In this document: positions 60,572 through 64,000 of the stretch, one piece after another
How the letters are laid out: every line of letters starts with the position of its first letter
Position numbering within the stretch: position 1 is the first letter of the stretch
Assembly (NCBI RefSeq): GCF_002419815.1
Contig: NZ_DIGV01000051.1
Span: forward strand, 17,361-81,360
Direction: 5' to 3'
Length of the DNA stretch: 64,000 nucleotides
Origin: Brevundimonas sp. UBA5713
Lineage (GTDB): Bacteria; Pseudomonadota; Alphaproteobacteria; Caulobacterales; Caulobacteraceae
Made by a program: the position numbers and the translations under genes
Notes under the pieces: generated by a model
Told to the model about the DNA's origin: nothing
What the model saw: only the letters and a program-made list of their open reading frames with translations
Database searches by the model: none

Positions 60572-61483
60572 TTACAGGCGGCGGACACCGTCCGCCGCGC
60601 TGGCATCAGGGACGAACTCGCGCTCGATATGACGGATGCGCTCTTCCAGCACGCCTGCCCGGCGCAGCATGACCGAAGCCCCCCAGCGCATGGCAAGATT
60701 CACCGGGCCCATACGGTCCGTCGCCTTTGGCGTCAGGCCGCGGCGACGCATGACGGCGTGAGTATAAAGTGCGCCGGTGCGAATGCGCGAGGACCACGTT
60801 TGATAGTCCACCGACAGGCTGACGCAGAAGCTGTCGAGATTTTCCACGCGGTGCGGCGCATACAAGGGCCAGGCCACCACCTCGCCGGGGATCAAGTCGA
60901 ACACCTGCGCGTCCTGCTCGAACGACAGGCGATACGGCAGGTCCTCAGTCCGCTGGCGCGCGACGATGTCTTCCATCGCTTCTTCAGGCAGATGCTGTTC
61001 ATCCCCCGGATAGACGAAAACGCGCTTGGTGCCCCTCATGTGGAACAACATCACCCCCGCCGCGTCGAAGTGGTAGGGCACCTTGGTCCGCGGCGAAGAG
61101 ATAATCAGCTGGCCGGTCCGCTTGACCGCCTTTAGGCCCTCATAGTGATCAGCCACATCATCGAAGGCATCCATGGCCGCCGCCCACAGCTCGGGCCACC
61201 CCTTTTCGACGAACCGCAGATTGACCCATAGCTCGCCACGCCGGATGGCTTCCAGCAATTGGGCGCCCGACAGATCGCCGCGCTCGCCCGTCTTCAAGCT
61301 GGCCTGCCCCTCGGCATCAAAGCTGAAATGGTTGATATCGAACAGATCGCGCGGATAGCTGTCCAGTATGGCGGCCAGCGCCGCATCGGAGCTGTACTCC
61401 GCCGCGTCCAGCCCGTGGCTGTACACGGCAGGAGTCTGGATGGGCCCAGGATATCGGGTGCGAACCTTATTGGATCTGTGCAC
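60572..61483 (-). CDS. JmjC-like cupin protein
   Basis: A 303-residue protein whose centre has the JmjC/cupin_8 pattern. It has VPYHFDAAGVMLFHMRGTKR (first His-x-Asp), VFVYPGDE, then YAPHRVENLDSFCVSLSVDY (second His). It should bind Fe(II) and 2-oxoglutarate if active; whether the Lys/Thr residues for 2OG are present is uncertain by eye. It begins 3 nt from the stop of the acyltransferase-like gene, so the two are probably one operon. The N-terminal third (LDSYPRDLFDINHFSF) is of unknown fold. Target unknown. Confidence 0.82.
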   Translation of the reverse strand: MHRSNKVRTRYPGPIQTPAVYSHGLDAAEYSSDAALAAILDSYPRDLFDINHFSFDAEGQASLKTGERGDLSGAQLLEAIRRGELWVNLRFVEKGWPELWAAAMDAFDDVADHYEGLKAVKRTGQLIISSPRTKVPYHFDAAGVMLFHMRGTKRVFVYPGDEQHLPEEAMEDIVARQRTEDLPYRLSFEQDAQVFDLIPGEVVAWPLYAPHRVENLDSFCVSLSVDYQTWSSRIRTGALYTHAVMRRRGLTPKATDRMGPVNLAMRWGASVMLRRAGVLEERIRHIEREFVPDASAADGVRRL

Positions 61484-61485
61484 TT

Positions 61486-62619
61486 TTAAGACACCTTCCC
61501 GCTGATCTGCGCTAGCGCGCGTCGGCCTGCAAGAACTGCGCCCTTGATCCGGCCGGTGCGAGTGACCTCGGTTGCCTCGATGGCGGCCCAGCGACGGCGC
61601 ACGCTGGCCCTCAAGCTTTCGGCCCGCTGCGGCAACATGCGGTCCAGTATCCGATTGCCCACATGCGACAGGGCGCTGATTTTGCCCGCTCGCAAAAGCG
61701 CCACTTCACGCACGCTCTCGGCCCGATTGACGAAGTATTTCTTATAAGTCTCGCCGCCAAAGCCGTAGTCGAACACGCGATAGCCGCGCGCCTGTTCGGC
61801 CCGCATGGTTTCCATGCTGAGCAGGATGCCTGGCGAGTATTTGGCCCCCGCCTCCAGATAGGCCGGAAACCAGAAATGGTAGCGATCGCCCGCATGCAGG
61901 CTGTACTCGATCGCCAATAGCTGATCCCCAGCGGAAAGCGTCGCCAGCGATGCCCCGAAACCTTCTCCCTCATATGCCAACAGGGCGTGCAGCAGGTCCC
62001 GTGTCCAGCCGACACCAAAGATGTCGTGCCGACCGGTACGGCGATACTGACTGCTCTTTAAAGTCAGCAGCCGGTCCAGCAGCGCGGCTGACTTCAGGCC
62101 CGTCTCCACCACCATGGCGCCCATCTGGCTCTCCATACTGCGGCGGGCCCGCTCCTTGTCTTTGAAGTATTTCGGCTGGGCCTGTCTGCGGGCGGCATAC
62201 CAGTCGTCATAGCCACCATCGCCCAGAACGGCCTGATAGGTTTCCAGTGCTTCGCCCGTGCGGGCAGGACCGGCCCAGCTGTTGGCGTTGAAGCGCTTGG
62301 AAGCCAGTGCGGACACGACCTCCTCTAGCGATGGCGTGTCTTCGGCTGCCGCAACCACCCCGTGATAGTCGTTCATCGGCGCGGCCAGCGGATAAATGGC
62401 CGAGCCCCGATACTGGAACGGGTAATAGCCGATGACCTGTCCGCCCCGATGAAGCCGCGCCACCTTGGCCTGCGGTACATGGCGCGCGGCGATCTCGGCG
62501 AACTCCCAACGGAAAAAGGGATTGTCCAGCGCTGGCGATTGTTTTTGCCACGCGCACCACTGCGTGCGGTCTTCCGCCGTCAGCTGTCCCCAATCCAGTA
62601 TCTCGGCATCCAGTGTCAC
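61486..62619 (-). CDS. FemAB/CelD-like N-acyltransferase (BioF2-like, GNAT fold)
   Basis: A 377-residue protein of the CelD/FemAB-like acyltransferase family: NPFFRWEFAEIAARHVPQAK, RGGQVIGYYPFQYRG, later LAIEYSLHAGDRYHFWFPAY and ERARGYRVFDYGFGGETYKKYF. Such proteins transfer acyl or amino-acyl groups to sugars, peptides or lipids of the cell envelope. The GTG 62619 has GGGGGAGGG 4 nt upstream. The partner cupin gene is 3 nt downstream. No clear polysaccharide genes lie in the window. Confidence 0.82.
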   Translation of the reverse strand: MTLDAEILDWGQLTAEDRTQWCAWQKQSPALDNPFFRWEFAEIAARHVPQAKVARLHRGGQVIGYYPFQYRGSAIYPLAAPMNDYHGVVAAAEDTPSLEEVVSALASKRFNANSWAGPARTGEALETYQAVLGDGGYDDWYAARRQAQPKYFKDKERARRSMESQMGAMVVETGLKSAALLDRLLTLKSSQYRRTGRHDIFGVGWTRDLLHALLAYEGEGFGASLATLSAGDQLLAIEYSLHAGDRYHFWFPAYLEAGAKYSPGILLSMETMRAEQARGYRVFDYGFGGETYKKYFVNRAESVREVALLRAGKISALSHVGNRILDRMLPQRAESLRASVRRRWAAIEATEVTRTGRIKGAVLAGRRALAQISGKVS

Positions 62620-62723
62620 GGTGCCCTCCCCCACGGCGCTTGCATAGCGCCGTTCCGGTTAAGGAAATAGCCAAGCGCGACCATATTTTGCTTTGGCCCA
62701 GCACAGCGGGTTTCGCCGGAAAA

Positions 62724-62757
62724 CAAAACAGCCCCCCGAGTTTCCTCGGGGGGCTGT
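62724..62757 (-). terminator. Terminator of tuf
   Basis: ACAGCCCCCCGAG (62728-62740) pairs with CTCGGGGGGCTGT (62745-62757) around TTTC. The minus-strand 3' side is TTTTGTTTT (62727 upstream into 62720s). It cleanly ends tuf transcription before the surface-gene block. Confidence 0.92.
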
Positions 62758-62809
62758 CTATGTTGGTCGTCACTGACGGTTGCCCGTCAGAGGCCGCTCA
62801 AAGGGTCGA

Positions 62810-64000
<1,191 letters not shown>

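Noticed and set aside
58046..62809. Genomic-island reading of the tuf-rpsJ gap
   Set aside because: No integrase, IS, tRNA or direct-repeat ends; composition and codon use resemble the rest.

Overview
The window looks like a chromosomal segment from an alphaproteobacterium of the order Caulobacterales. The grounds are two DUF2336 proteins next to an Hpt protein, a CC0125/CC1285-type lipoprotein, Cys-containing TonB-like energy transducers, an ATP12-type F1 assembly factor, and a Cys-free 101-residue S14. GC content is about 60 percent by eye. I cannot fix the genus from this; Asticcacaulis would fit the GC. There is no integrase, transposase, prophage or CRISPR array, so the window is essentially core and shell chromosome.

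Positions 1-7 kb hold the tail of a SPOR-domain protein, a HIT hydrolase, tRNA-Thr(UGU), two small hydrophilic proteins of unknown role, an isolated [2Fe-2S] ferredoxin, a 72-residue repeat protein, a ferredoxin-reductase-like flavoprotein with a TetR regulator, and feoAB under a Fur-box-like palindrome. Positions 7-14 kb hold a c-type cytochrome lipoprotein, an RND efflux pump with its membrane fusion protein, an outer-membrane-like protein and a class II aldolase. Positions 14-18.7 kb hold two DUF2336 proteins flanking NAD kinase and an Hpt phosphotransfer protein, then a lytic transglycosylase. Positions 18.8-33 kb are metabolic and housekeeping: a TonB-like protein, a ThiO-like oxidase, GTP-type PEP carboxykinase, an MFS/TetR pair sharing a palindromic operator, an RluB/RluF-type pseudouridine synthase, a winged-helix regulator with a membrane protein behind three tandem operators, an SRPBCC membrane protein, ATP12, a HAD phosphatase, a TPR-2OG oxygenase, an RluC-type synthase and the fluoride channel CrcB. 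Positions 33-42.8 kb hold small membrane proteins, a second RluA-family enzyme, rarA, an HtrA-like protease lipoprotein, a nucleotide-pyrophosphatase-like lipoprotein, an ABC exporter and a GNAT protein.

From 42.9 to 58.05 kb lies the S10-spc-alpha ribosomal cluster on the minus strand, in the order rpsJ, rplC, rplD, rplW, rplB, rpsS, rplV, rpsC, rplP, rpmC, rpsQ, rplN, rplX, rplE, rpsN, rpsH, rplF, rplR, rpsE, rpmD, rplO, secY, adk, [tonB-like], rpsM, rpsK, rpoA, rplQ. It is interrupted by a tonB-like gene and punctuated by strong hairpin terminators. From 58.05 to 62.8 kb, between rpsJ and tuf (which normally adjoin it), lie an outer-membrane beta-barrel protein, a GIN-domain secreted protein, a JmjC-like cupin and a FemAB/CelD-like acyltransferase. 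tuf is complete and reaches the right edge.

The points most worth a second look are the split of tuf from S10 by a cell-surface gene block, the cupin plus acyltransferase pair inside it, the three tandem operators at 27.6 kb, two hairpin repeats with a common core and unrelated arms (4.8 and 7.8 kb), the 72-residue repeat protein, and the internal terminators of the ribosomal cluster. I found no clearly new defence, mobile or biosynthetic system.
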